From positions 1 to 8,255 of the forward strand of contig JAISOP010000180.1 in the NCBI GenBank assembly GCA_031275525.1: a DNA stretch of 8,255 nt, written 5' to 3'. Of this stretch, positions 1-6,394 are shown piece after piece. The notes under the pieces were generated by a model, which did not search any database, had not been told where the DNA came from, and saw only the letters and a list, made by a program, of their open reading frames with translations. How positions within the stretch are numbered: position 1 is the first letter of the stretch; every line of letters begins with the position of its first letter. A program made the position numbers and the translations under genes. This DNA comes from Tannerella sp. (lineage in GTDB: Bacteria; Bacteroidota; Bacteroidia; Bacteroidales; Tannerellaceae).

Positions 1-402
1 CGCTACAGCGTGGTCGATTCGATTTATTCAAGGGATGTGTCACGGGGAGCCATTGTAGATGTATTTCCCGTGGCCGGTTCCAAAGTGAAAGAAGGACGCA
101 TCATTGCCCTGACGCTCAATGCCACCGACGTGGAAAAAGCCACTATTCCGGATGTGGCCGACTTGTCTTTCCGGCAGGCACATGCCATCATGCAGGCACA
201 GGGATTTTCCGCCATAAAAATACGTTATGTTCCGGGAACGTACCGGGACCTGGCCGTGGCTGTTGAACTGGACGGGAAAGAACTGGCGTCCGGCGAAAGG
301 GTACCGCTTACTTCCGAGCTTGTACTGAAAGTCAGTAACGGAGGGGTGAATACTTCGGAAGAATCGGATTCGGCAGGCAGCCCGGCCGGCGAAAATCAAT
401 AG
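1..402 (+). CDS. PASTA-domain protein, 3' part only
   Basis: This is the C-terminal 133 residues of a protein whose start lies before the window; the frame is open from base 1, so the GTG at 10 is not taken as the start. Residues about 1-42 look like the second half of one PASTA domain (a GAIVDVFPVAG-like segment followed by KVKEG and a hydrophobic strand). Residues about 47-116 form a complete second PASTA domain, with the typical opening IPDVADLSFRQA and a closing LVLKVSNGG strand. A short Ser/Glu/Gly-rich tail follows. PASTA domains are known to bind peptidoglycan or its stem peptides; in Bacteroidota such proteins usually have one N-terminal membrane helix and face the periplasm, but that part is not visible here. 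The stop is 9 bp before rluD, and ddl follows, so a role linked to cell-wall synthesis is a reasonable inference. No kinase or transpeptidase domain can be seen. Confidence 0.85.
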   Translation, partial: RYSVVDSIYSRDVSRGAIVDVFPVAGSKVKEGRIIALTLNATDVEKATIPDVADLSFRQAHAIMQAQGFSAIKIRYVPGTYRDLAVAVELDGKELASGERVPLTSELVLKVSNGGVNTSEESDSAGSPAGENQ

Positions 403-411
403 TGAAACCGA

Positions 412-1512
412 ATGACCGACGCGATGAACGATTGGGTAGCACAGGAAGAAGACCTGGTGGAAGACGAGTTTCTGCTCGACGAACAGCCGGAGGAGGAGGC
501 AGACTTCGCGCCGCGCTATGAGCCTTTCCGTTATGTGGCCGACAGGAAACAGTCCTTGTTGCGTATCGACAAGTTCCTGATAGACCGCATGACGAATGTC
601 AGCCGGAATCGCATCCAGATGGCGGCCGAGGCCCGTTGCATTCTGGTGAACGGGAATCCGGTGAAAAGCAACTACCGGATTAAACCGCTGGACGTGGTAT
701 CGATTGTCATGTCGCGTCCGCGCTACGAAACGGAGATTCTGCCCGAAGACATTCCGCTGAATATTGTATATGAAGATGATGATTTGCTGGTGGTGAACAA
801 GCCGGCCGGACTGGTTGTCCATCCCGGGCACGGGAACTATACCGGTACGCTGGTCAATGCGCTGGCCTGGCACCTGCGCGAAGACCCGCAGTTCGATCCC
901 ACTGATCCGGCTGTCGGGCTGGTGCATCGTATCGACAAGGACACTTCCGGGCTGTTGGTCATCGCCAAGCGGCCGGAAGCCAAAACCGCTCTCGGCCTGC
1001 AATTCTTCCGCAGAACGACCCGGCGCCGCTACATGGCGATGGTGTGGGGTATCCTCAAGGACGAGAACGGACGCATCGAGGGAAACATCGGGCGCGACCC
1101 GCACGACCGGTTGCAGATGACCGTCTTCCCCGACGGCGAACAGGGCAAACCGGCCGTCACGCATTACCTGTCCCGGCAACGGCTGGGTTACGTCACGCTG
1201 GTCGAATGCCGGCTGGAAACCGGTCGGACGCATCAAATCCGGGTACACCTGAAGTATATCGGCCATCCCGTGTTCAACGATGCCCGTTATGGAGGCGACC
1301 GGATTCTGAAGGGACAGCCCTTTTCCAAATACAGGCAATTCGTACAGCGCTGTTTCGAAATCTGTCCCCGCCAGGCGCTACATGCGCAGACGCTCGGATT
1401 CGTGCACCCGACCAGCGGCAGGGAACTGTTTTTCGATTCGGAACTGCCGGCCGACATGCGGCAGTTGATTGACAAATGGAACCAGTATGTTTTAAATAAC
1501 CGGGAATCATGA
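412..1512 (+). CDS. rluD: 23S rRNA pseudouridine synthase, RluD family
   Basis: RluA/RluD-family pseudouridine synthase of 366 residues. RluD converts uridines in helix 69 of 23S rRNA to pseudouridine during assembly of the large ribosomal subunit. An acidic N-terminal extension (about residues 9-34) is followed by an S4 RNA-binding domain (about 48-100). The catalytic domain carries the signature HRIDKDTSG at 172-180, where Asp175 is the expected nucleophile. The RluD-type motif GRTHQIRVHL is at 271-280, and the C-terminal HAQTLGFVHP segment is also present. The N-terminal S4 domain favours RluD or RluC over RluA; RluD is the usual assignment for this gene order, but the exact target uridines cannot be read from sequence. 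The start is ATG 412; ATG 424 is an in-frame alternative. No Shine-Dalgarno sequence is seen, as is normal in Bacteroidota. The stop overlaps the ddl start (ATGA), suggesting translational coupling. Confidence 0.95.
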   Translation: MTDAMNDWVAQEEDLVEDEFLLDEQPEEEADFAPRYEPFRYVADRKQSLLRIDKFLIDRMTNVSRNRIQMAAEARCILVNGNPVKSNYRIKPLDVVSIVMSRPRYETEILPEDIPLNIVYEDDDLLVVNKPAGLVVHPGHGNYTGTLVNALAWHLREDPQFDPTDPAVGLVHRIDKDTSGLLVIAKRPEAKTALGLQFFRRTTRRRYMAMVWGILKDENGRIEGNIGRDPHDRLQMTVFPDGEQGKPAVTHYLSRQRLGYVTLVECRLETGRTHQIRVHLKYIGHPVFNDARYGGDRILKGQPFSKYRQFVQRCFEICPRQALHAQTLGFVHPTSGRELFFDSELPADMRQLIDKWNQYVLNNRES

Positions 1513-2480
1513 AAAAGAATGTAGCTGTTGTGGCCGGAGGCTATTCCTCCGAGTATGAAGTTTCCCTGCGGAGCGCCGAAACCGTGTCCGCCGCCATCGA
1601 CCCGGAACGGTACAACGTGTACGGGGTGGTGCTGAAACAGGATGCCTGGACGGCCCTGTTACCGGACGGAGAGACGGCGCCCGTCAATAAAAACAATTTC
1701 AGTTTTTCCTGCGGCGGCGACACCGTCTCCATCGACTACGCCTACATCACGATCCACGGTACCCCGGGCGAAGACGGACGGCTGCAAGGCTATTTCGACA
1801 TGCTCCGGATTCCCTATTCCTCGTGCGGCGTACTGGCCAGCGCCCTTACCTTTAATAAATATATCTGCAACTGCTTCCTGGAAAGCCGGGGGATTTCCGT
1901 TGCCGCATCCATTCGCCTGCGGCGGGGCGAAAGCCTGGCTACGGACCAAATCGTCGCCCGCTTGGGATTGCCCGTCTTTGTCAAACCCAACAACAGCGGC
2001 AGCAGTTTCGGCATCTCCAAGGTAAAGGACGCCGCACAGATGCAGCCGGCCATCGGGAAAGCCTTCGCCGAAGGCGACGAAGTCATCATTGAACGCTTTG
2101 TTCCGGGCCTTGAAGTGACCTGCGGTTGCTATAGCGTGAAGGGAAACATCATTGCGCTGCCCCTGACGGAGGTGATTCCGGCTAACGAGTTTTTCGATTA
2201 TGGAGCCAAATACAACGGCGAATCGCAGGAGATTACGCCGGCACGTTTGTCCGGCGAACTCACCGGGCTGATTCAGCGGGAAACAAAGACTATCTATGAA
2301 CTAATCGGGGCCAGGGGAATGATCCGGGCCGACTACATCCTTTCTGCCGAAGGACACCCCCTGCTGCTGGAAGTGAATACGACCCCGGGCATGACCGCAA
2401 CCAGTTTCATCCCGCAACAAATACGGGCTGCCGGGTCAGACCTCCGGAACGTATTAACCGATATTATTGAAAATGGATAA
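1509..2480 (+). CDS. ddl: D-alanine--D-alanine ligase
   Basis: ATP-grasp ligase of 323 residues that joins two D-alanines into the dipeptide ending the peptidoglycan precursor; it acts in the cytoplasm. The N-terminal motif GGYSSEYEVSL (10-20) carries Glu15, the equivalent of Glu15 in E. coli DdlB. HGTPGEDG is at 83-90. The ATP-binding FNK lysine is Lys117. The glycine-rich loop VKPNNSGSSFG is at 158-168, with Ser165 matching DdlB Ser150. YGAKY is at 231-235, with Tyr235 matching DdlB Tyr216. Metal and phosphate ligands lie in RADY (273-276) and LLEVNTTPGMT (286-296). The intact Glu-Ser-Tyr triad is typical of D-Ala-D-Ala specificity, not of VanA-type D-Ala-D-lactate ligases. The start codon overlaps the rluD stop by 4 nt, and the next gene overlaps or abuts the 3' end, so this is a mid-operon gene. 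Confidence 0.97.
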   Translation: MKKNVAVVAGGYSSEYEVSLRSAETVSAAIDPERYNVYGVVLKQDAWTALLPDGETAPVNKNNFSFSCGGDTVSIDYAYITIHGTPGEDGRLQGYFDMLRIPYSSCGVLASALTFNKYICNCFLESRGISVAASIRLRRGESLATDQIVARLGLPVFVKPNNSGSSFGISKVKDAAQMQPAIGKAFAEGDEVIIERFVPGLEVTCGCYSVKGNIIALPLTEVIPANEFFDYGAKYNGESQEITPARLSGELTGLIQRETKTIYELIGARGMIRADYILSAEGHPLLLEVNTTPGMTATSFIPQQIRAAGSDLRNVLTDIIENG

Positions 2481-3645
2481 CACAATGGAAACAAATACAC
2501 ATTCACACGATTTTGATGACATTCGTCCGCTGAACGACGACGAAGTGAGCGCAGCCATCGACGAATTGATTGCCGCACCCGGATTTCGCAACGCCGTGAA
2601 TTACATCATGCCCAAGGTGGACTGGGAGGCATTTACCCAACGTATGCGCCAATGCAGGACGAAAGAGGAATTCAAGTCCACGTTCAGCTACGATGCCGTG
2701 ATGACGATTGCCCGGCACACCACCTTCTCGCTGACCATCTCCGGCCGCAGCCGCCTGCCGGAAAATACGCCCTGCACGTTTATCTCGAACCATCGCGACA
2801 TCGTGCTGGACGCCGCCTTCCTGAACGTCCTGCTCTACGACATCGGGCACGGGCTGACGCAGGTGGCCATCGGCGACAACCTCCTGATACATCCCTGGAT
2901 TAAGTTGCTCGTGCGCATCAACAACAGTTTCATCGTCAAGCGTGACATCCCCGTGCGACGGGTGCTGGACGCCAGCCGCACGCTCTCGGCCTATATCCAT
3001 CACACCATCCGGCATACCAGGGAGTCCGTATGGATTGCGCAGCGTGAAGGACGCGCCAAGGATTCGAACGACTTCACCCAAAACGCGGTGCTGAAGATGC
3101 TCAACATGGGTGGCACGGAAGACATCCTGACCAACCTGATGGCGCTGAACATCGTCCCGGTCGCCATTTCATACGAATTTGACCCCTGCGACTATCTCAA
3201 GGCACAGGAATTTCAACTCAAACGCGATCATCCCGACTTTGTCAAAAGCAAGCGCGATGACTTGCTGAGCATGGAAACGGGTATCCTGCAGAACAAGGGG
3301 CGCGTGCATTTCACCATCGCCTCGCCGGTCAACCCGGCCCTGAAAGCCTTAGACAGGAAAATGGAAAAGAACGAACTCTATTCGGCCATTGCCGCGGTCA
3401 TCGACCGGGAGATTTACGCCCACTACCGTTTCTATCCCTGCAACTACGTGGCCTACGACATGCTGTACCAGACCCTGCGTTTCCGATCCAATTACGACCG
3501 GCGGGACAAAAAACTGTTCGAGACCTACCTCCGGCAGCAACTGGACAAGATTCTTATCCCCAACAAGGACGAAGCCTTCCTTCGTACCAAGATACTGGAG
3601 ATGTATTCGAATCCCCTGAAAAATCATCTGGAACACAAACCGTAA
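2473..3645 (+). CDS. PlsC-like glycerol acyltransferase family protein
   Basis: A 390-residue protein related to 1-acyl-glycerol-3-phosphate acyltransferases, which move an acyl chain onto lysophosphatidate in phospholipid synthesis. Visible blocks are NHRDIVLD (106-113), an IGDNLL...NNSFIVKRD segment (133-158), IAQREGRAKDSND (188-200, matching the EGxR-type substrate-binding block) and VPVAISYE (228-235). The first block has His107 and Asp113 separated by five residues, not four as in classical HX4D enzymes; I recall the same HRDI...D pattern in related uncharacterised proteins, so it looks like a subfamily trait. The protein is longer than typical PlsC (about 250), with a C-terminal extension after about residue 290 and no obvious membrane helix. 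The exact acyl acceptor is unknown. The start is uncertain: ATG 2473 overlaps the ddl stop by 8 nt, ATG 2485 lies 4 nt after it, and TTG 2467 is also in frame. It is the last gene of the forward operon. Confidence 0.85.
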   Translation: MDNTMETNTHSHDFDDIRPLNDDEVSAAIDELIAAPGFRNAVNYIMPKVDWEAFTQRMRQCRTKEEFKSTFSYDAVMTIARHTTFSLTISGRSRLPENTPCTFISNHRDIVLDAAFLNVLLYDIGHGLTQVAIGDNLLIHPWIKLLVRINNSFIVKRDIPVRRVLDASRTLSAYIHHTIRHTRESVWIAQREGRAKDSNDFTQNAVLKMLNMGGTEDILTNLMALNIVPVAISYEFDPCDYLKAQEFQLKRDHPDFVKSKRDDLLSMETGILQNKGRVHFTIASPVNPALKALDRKMEKNELYSAIAAVIDREIYAHYRFYPCNYVAYDMLYQTLRFRSNYDRRDKKLFETYLRQQLDKILIPNKDEAFLRTKILEMYSNPLKNHLEHKP

Positions 3646-3659
3646 GACTTCTTATGGTT
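3638..3659. terminator. Candidate bidirectional terminator hairpin between convergent operons
   Basis: Arms AACCGTAAG (3638-3646) and CTTATGGTT (3651-3659) form a 9-bp stem with a 4-nt loop (ACTT). In RNA from the + strand there is one G-U wobble; in RNA from the - strand that pair becomes A-C, a mismatch. The arms contain both converging stop codons (3643-3645 on +, 3652-3654 on -). Downstream tracts are only moderately T-rich on each side, so termination is an inference; the hairpin itself is directly visible. Confidence 0.45.
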
Positions 3660-4323
3660 CATATTTCATGTTGCAATTGTAATAATGAATCTTCCTGCTA
3701 AAAGACACTTCCCCTTCGTCCATTTTTTCAAATCCCAGGCGGGAATAGAAGGAGACATTTTCCGGTAATTGGGTTGTCAGTCCCAGTAAATGGCCGTGTC
3801 TTTCCGTCTTGAGCCATTCATCCAAACAACTTTGGATGGCAAAAGAACCGATTCCCTTTCTCCTGTATTTTTCTTTCACAACCACCATGGACAGGTAATC
3901 ATATTCTTTTGAGCGGATCGCTTTTGCCAGTATCTTTTGATTGTAACTTTCCAAACCGAGCATCCGGCAAAAAACGGATAACCCGAATCGGGAAATAAAT
4001 CCGGGTATGCCTGTTTGCAGGTAATCGCGAAACGTTCTTTTGGCTCCACCGGAAGGAATCAAGGTAAAGGTTCCGGCTATTTCGCCGGATTCCCTTTCTT
4101 TTACAACCTTCGTCCATACCTGCCGCCGATTGATCAAGAACAAAGCCGTTCCGAACAACCAGGTTAGACCTTCCCGCAAGTCGGCCGGACGAAAGATCGA
4201 AGCATATACAGGATTCGTTTCAAAAGCATCGGTCAAGATATGGACCACCTCATTTCTCTCATGCGCTTGTATCTTTTCTATATAAAAAAGATCACCCTTC
4301 GGAGGCGGCTCCAACTTGTTCAT
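3652..4323 (-). CDS. GNAT-family N-acetyltransferase
   Basis: A 223-residue protein of the GNAT fold, which transfers an acetyl group from acetyl-CoA to an amine. The acetyl-CoA-binding motif A is at 145-160 (LSMVVVKEKYRRKGIGS), with the R-x-x-G-x-G signature at Arg154-Gly159. Motif B (NVSFYSRLGFE, 189-199) is the usual C-terminal block. The N-terminal 130 residues show no known substrate domain, so the substrate is unknown. The reading frame stays open upstream to 4458, but ATG 4323 is chosen because it gives a 4-nt ATGA overlap with the rsmD stop and avoids overlapping rsmD. By hand count, 3661-4320 is about 45% G+C, against about 65% in 4441-4620 of rsmD. This suggests a later arrival at the end of a conserved operon. 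The stop lies 6 bp from that of the convergent acyltransferase gene. Confidence 0.88.
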   Translation of the reverse strand: MNKLEPPPKGDLFYIEKIQAHERNEVVHILTDAFETNPVYASIFRPADLREGLTWLFGTALFLINRRQVWTKVVKERESGEIAGTFTLIPSGGAKRTFRDYLQTGIPGFISRFGLSVFCRMLGLESYNQKILAKAIRSKEYDYLSMVVVKEKYRRKGIGSFAIQSCLDEWLKTERHGHLLGLTTQLPENVSFYSRLGFEKMDEGEVSFSRKIHYYNCNMKYEP

Positions 4324-4871
4324 GTCAACTCCCGTTTCAATTGGAAGATGCTGAAATTCACAGAACCGTAGGTCCTTTTTTGGTAGAAGTGCGGTAAAGC
4401 GGAAAAATCGTAAGCCTTGGAATGTTCCAGGACGAAAAGCCCTCCCTCGCGGAGCCATTGGCCGTCTTCAATCAGCCGGGGCAGCGTCGGCAGTCCGTTC
4501 AGCGCGTAGGGCGGGTCGGCAAAGACCAGGTCAAAGGCTTGCCCGGGAGCGGAGCGCAGATAGCGAAACACATCCCTGCGTATCAGTTCCAGCGCTTCCG
4601 TCTGCAACTCGCCGGCCACTTTCCGGATAAACGACGCATGAAGGGGATTTAGTTCCACGGCCGTCACCTGCCGGCAACCGCGCGAAAGCATCTCGAACGA
4701 GATACTCCCCGTACCGGCAAACAAGTCCAGCGCCCTCATGCCCTCCCAGTCCACCAGGTTCTCGAGGACGTTGAACAGATTCTCCTTTGCAAAGTCCGTC
4801 GTTGGGCGGGCGCCGAACGACGCGGGAATCCGGAACCTGCGGCGACCGTATAGCCCTCTTATGATTCGCAT
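4320..4871 (-). CDS. rsmD: 16S rRNA (guanine966-N2)-methyltransferase
   Basis: A 183-residue Rossmann-fold methyltransferase, the usual RsmD length. RsmD methylates the exocyclic N2 of G966 in 16S rRNA on the small ribosomal subunit, using S-adenosylmethionine. The N-terminus MRIIRG...RPTTDFAKENLFNVL (1-36) is characteristic of the family. The SAM-binding motif I is LDLFAGTGS (48-56), followed by the acidic strand end AVELN (71-75). The catalytic DPPY motif is at 119-122, and VLEHSKA at 147-153 is another family feature. The frame is open further upstream (to 5027), but the family N-terminus fixes the start at ATG 4871, which overlaps the DUF3822 stop by 13 nt. The last 120 bp are less G+C-rich (about 44%) than the preceding part, though this is partly due to the amino acids encoded. 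Confidence 0.95.
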   Translation of the reverse strand: MRIIRGLYGRRRFRIPASFGARPTTDFAKENLFNVLENLVDWEGMRALDLFAGTGSISFEMLSRGCRQVTAVELNPLHASFIRKVAGELQTEALELIRRDVFRYLRSAPGQAFDLVFADPPYALNGLPTLPRLIEDGQWLREGGLFVLEHSKAYDFSALPHFYQKRTYGSVNFSIFQLKRELT

Positions 4872-5650
4872 CCGAACAGGGAAAGTATATCCAGCGGCAC
4901 GCGGACGCTCGCCGGCACAACGTGATTCACATATTTCCGCAGCGTCTCCTCCACTTCCCCATACAGCGGAGCCGGCGCAAAAAGCAGCAGTTGGTCTTCC
5001 CCCTGGTCCATCCCTGTTTGTTTCCATATATAGAGGATGTAGTAGAGCAGGTCGGCGGCGTTCCCCGTGTCAAACGAATTGAGGAACGTCAGTGCACCCC
5101 TGTCGTAACAGGCCGCATCCATGGTATTCTCGTGTACCGACACGAACAGTTGTTTGCGGAAACAGGGCAGGTTCCGTTCCCTCCAACGCAGCAGCACGGG
5201 CGTGAGGGCATGGGTGAACTGCGGAGCAATCAGCGAACGGCAGCAAAAGGCATGGATTTCTTCCGGGAGGCTGTACACCATGTGGGCCTCCAGCGCGGGC
5301 AGCGGTTCGCAAAGGATTTTGTGTCCCGGGGTGGAGAAAACAAACGACATCAGCGTTTCCCTGCGTTCCTCCGAAAAAACCGGCTCCGGCGCCAGCGTGT
5401 ACAGGCGGTTTACGCACAGGATATACACCTGCCGGTAGGGATGATTGAAAAAAACGTGCTCGAAGAAAGCATCTTTCAGCGCTTGCAGACAGGGCGTAAC
5501 CGGGTCGAAGGCCGTTTCTGTATAGAAGAAACTGTCTTTTTCCGACGGGATATGGCCGGCAAAAGAAAGTCCACCCGGCCACAGCCGGATGGACACCACA
5601 TATTTTTCCGCCGAATCAACCGTTAAACTCTTCGGAACGTGAAGCTTCAT
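4859..5650 (-). CDS. DUF3822 family protein
   Basis: A 263-residue protein that I recognise as DUF3822, a family seen mainly in Bacteroidota and without an established function. It opens with a strand pair typical of the family (YVVSIRLWPGGLSFAG, 17-32). In the second half, the segment LFVSVHENTMDAACYDRGALTFLNSF (starting at 168) is followed by a long amphipathic helix (about 197-213) and a strand LLLFA (221-225). This strand-turn-strand-helix order resembles half of an actin/Hsp70-like (ASKHA) fold such as PilM, but I see no convincing nucleotide-binding signature, so this is inference only. There is no signal peptide or membrane helix, so it is probably cytoplasmic. It lies 9 bp after the membrane-anchored gene upstream and overlaps rsmD by 13 nt, so the three are likely co-transcribed. 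Confidence 0.85.
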   Translation of the reverse strand: MKLHVPKSLTVDSAEKYVVSIRLWPGGLSFAGHIPSEKDSFFYTETAFDPVTPCLQALKDAFFEHVFFNHPYRQVYILCVNRLYTLAPEPVFSEERRETLMSFVFSTPGHKILCEPLPALEAHMVYSLPEEIHAFCCRSLIAPQFTHALTPVLLRWRERNLPCFRKQLFVSVHENTMDAACYDRGALTFLNSFDTGNAADLLYYILYIWKQTGMDQGEDQLLLFAPAPLYGEVEETLRKYVNHVVPASVRVPLDILSLFGCES

Positions 5651-5659
5651 AAGACCTTG

Positions 5660-6292
5660 TTACTCCCAGTTGCCTGCGTTGTTGTTGATTTCCGTCACCG
5701 AACCGACGCGCAAACCGTCGTACTTTTCCAGTTTTTTCGCCACATCTTTCAGGTTGACGATCAACTGGCGGTTCAAGCCCTCGAGATAGGTGTCATACTT
5801 CACGCCGCTCTCGAACACCTTGACCGTATATCCCGAACTCGAAACCAGGGTCGCCGTATCCATCGTGAAACGGGCATTGATACTCGGTACCGGTACAATG
5901 GCCAGCGAATCCGCGTTGTAGTGTTCCCCGAACAGGGTATCCTTGGCCACCACCCAGAGCGTGTCGCGTTTAATCAGCCCCAGCTTGATGGCCTCCTTTT
6001 CCTTCATACCCTTTTCCAGTTGTTCGTCCGTCAGTTCCCCTTCCTTGAGGATAAACGGCAATTTTGTTTCCTTTAAGAATTTACTCAATTCTTCAAAGTT
6101 CGCAGCATGTGTGCCATAAACATTCTTGTACTCAATTTGCGCCTTCCGGATGTCAATCAAGCGTGCTTGGATAGCGGCTTCGCGTGATTTCCGTTCCGCC
6201 TCAAACTCAATCGAACCCATGATGCTGCGAAAGCACATGTACGTTAGCAAAATAACTGCTCCAATTAGTAATACTCTCAGTGTAATCTTCAT
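5660..6292 (-). CDS. Membrane-anchored protein of unknown function, pilin-like N-terminal region
   Basis: A 210-residue protein without a named function. Residues about 5-21 form one hydrophobic helix (LRVLLIGAVILLTYMCF), preceded by a short positive end, so the rest probably faces the periplasm. Cys20 does not sit in a good lipobox, so a lipoprotein is unlikely. After the membrane helix comes a charged helical stretch (about 30-56, with RLIDIRKAQIEYKNVYG) and then FEELSKFLK. That order (hydrophobic helix, Arg/Lys-Ala-x-x-x-Tyr, Gly, Leu-x-x-Phe-Leu) resembles the N-terminal part of type II pseudopilins, though no prepilin cleavage motif is seen. The remainder (about 85-210) appears to be mixed alpha/beta with no motif that I know. 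The start at ATG 6292 gives the membrane helix directly. It is the first gene of the reverse operon, 9 bp before DUF3822; I recall similar proteins in this context in other Bacteroidales. Confidence 0.8.
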   Translation of the reverse strand: MKITLRVLLIGAVILLTYMCFRSIMGSIEFEAERKSREAAIQARLIDIRKAQIEYKNVYGTHAANFEELSKFLKETKLPFILKEGELTDEQLEKGMKEKEAIKLGLIKRDTLWVVAKDTLFGEHYNADSLAIVPVPSINARFTMDTATLVSSSGYTVKVFESGVKYDTYLEGLNRQLIVNLKDVAKKLEKYDGLRVGSVTEINNNAGNWE

Positions 6293-6301
6293 ATCATATT
6301 T

Positions 6302-6309
6302 TATTTTTG
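6302..6309 (+). promoter_or_regulatory. Possible -7 box for the helicase gene
   Basis: TATTTTTG fits the Bacteroidales -7 consensus TAnnTTTG and would give a leader of about 80 nt before ATG 6395. No TTTG is found at the expected -33 position, and the region is very A+T-rich, so chance matches are likely. A second candidate, TAACTTTA at 6364-6371, matches 7 of 8 positions and lies closer to the gene. Confidence 0.3.
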
Positions 6310-6335
6310 ATTGATTTCTTCAAATAATTGAAGTG

Positions 6336-6343
6336 CAAATATA
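6336..6343 (-). promoter_or_regulatory. Possible -7 box for the reverse operon
   Basis: Read on the - strand, this is TATATTTG followed by C, a full match to the Bacteroidales -7 consensus TAnnTTTG. Transcription would begin about 6-8 nt further on and leave a leader of roughly 35-40 nt before ATG 6292. A TTTG lies upstream (6377-6380) but at a 33-nt gap, too far for the usual -33 element. It sits in the 102-bp divergent gap, the only sizeable intergenic space before this operon. Confidence 0.45.
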
Positions 6344-6394
6344 GAAAAGAATATTTAAAGCAGTAACTTTATCGCCCAAAATAATTACACAGGA

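Noticed and set aside
40..1338. A 432-codon open frame on the - strand, antisense to the PASTA gene and rluD
   Set aside because: It is longer than rluD but shows no family motif, crosses two real genes whose motifs are intact, and is the kind of antisense frame that G+C-rich coding sequence often creates.
2503..3081. A 192-codon open frame on the - strand within the acyltransferase gene
   Set aside because: It is an antisense shadow of a strongly G+C-rich third-position region and has no recognisable protein features.
4324..4458. N-terminal extension of the GNAT frame up to 4458
   Set aside because: It would overlap rsmD by more than 130 bp with a composition that simply reflects rsmD in another frame; ATG 4323 with the ATGA overlap is far more likely.
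4872..5027. N-terminal extension of the rsmD frame
   Set aside because: The RsmD family begins with the MRIIRG-like segment found at ATG 4871; the extra residues read the DUF3822 gene in a different frame.
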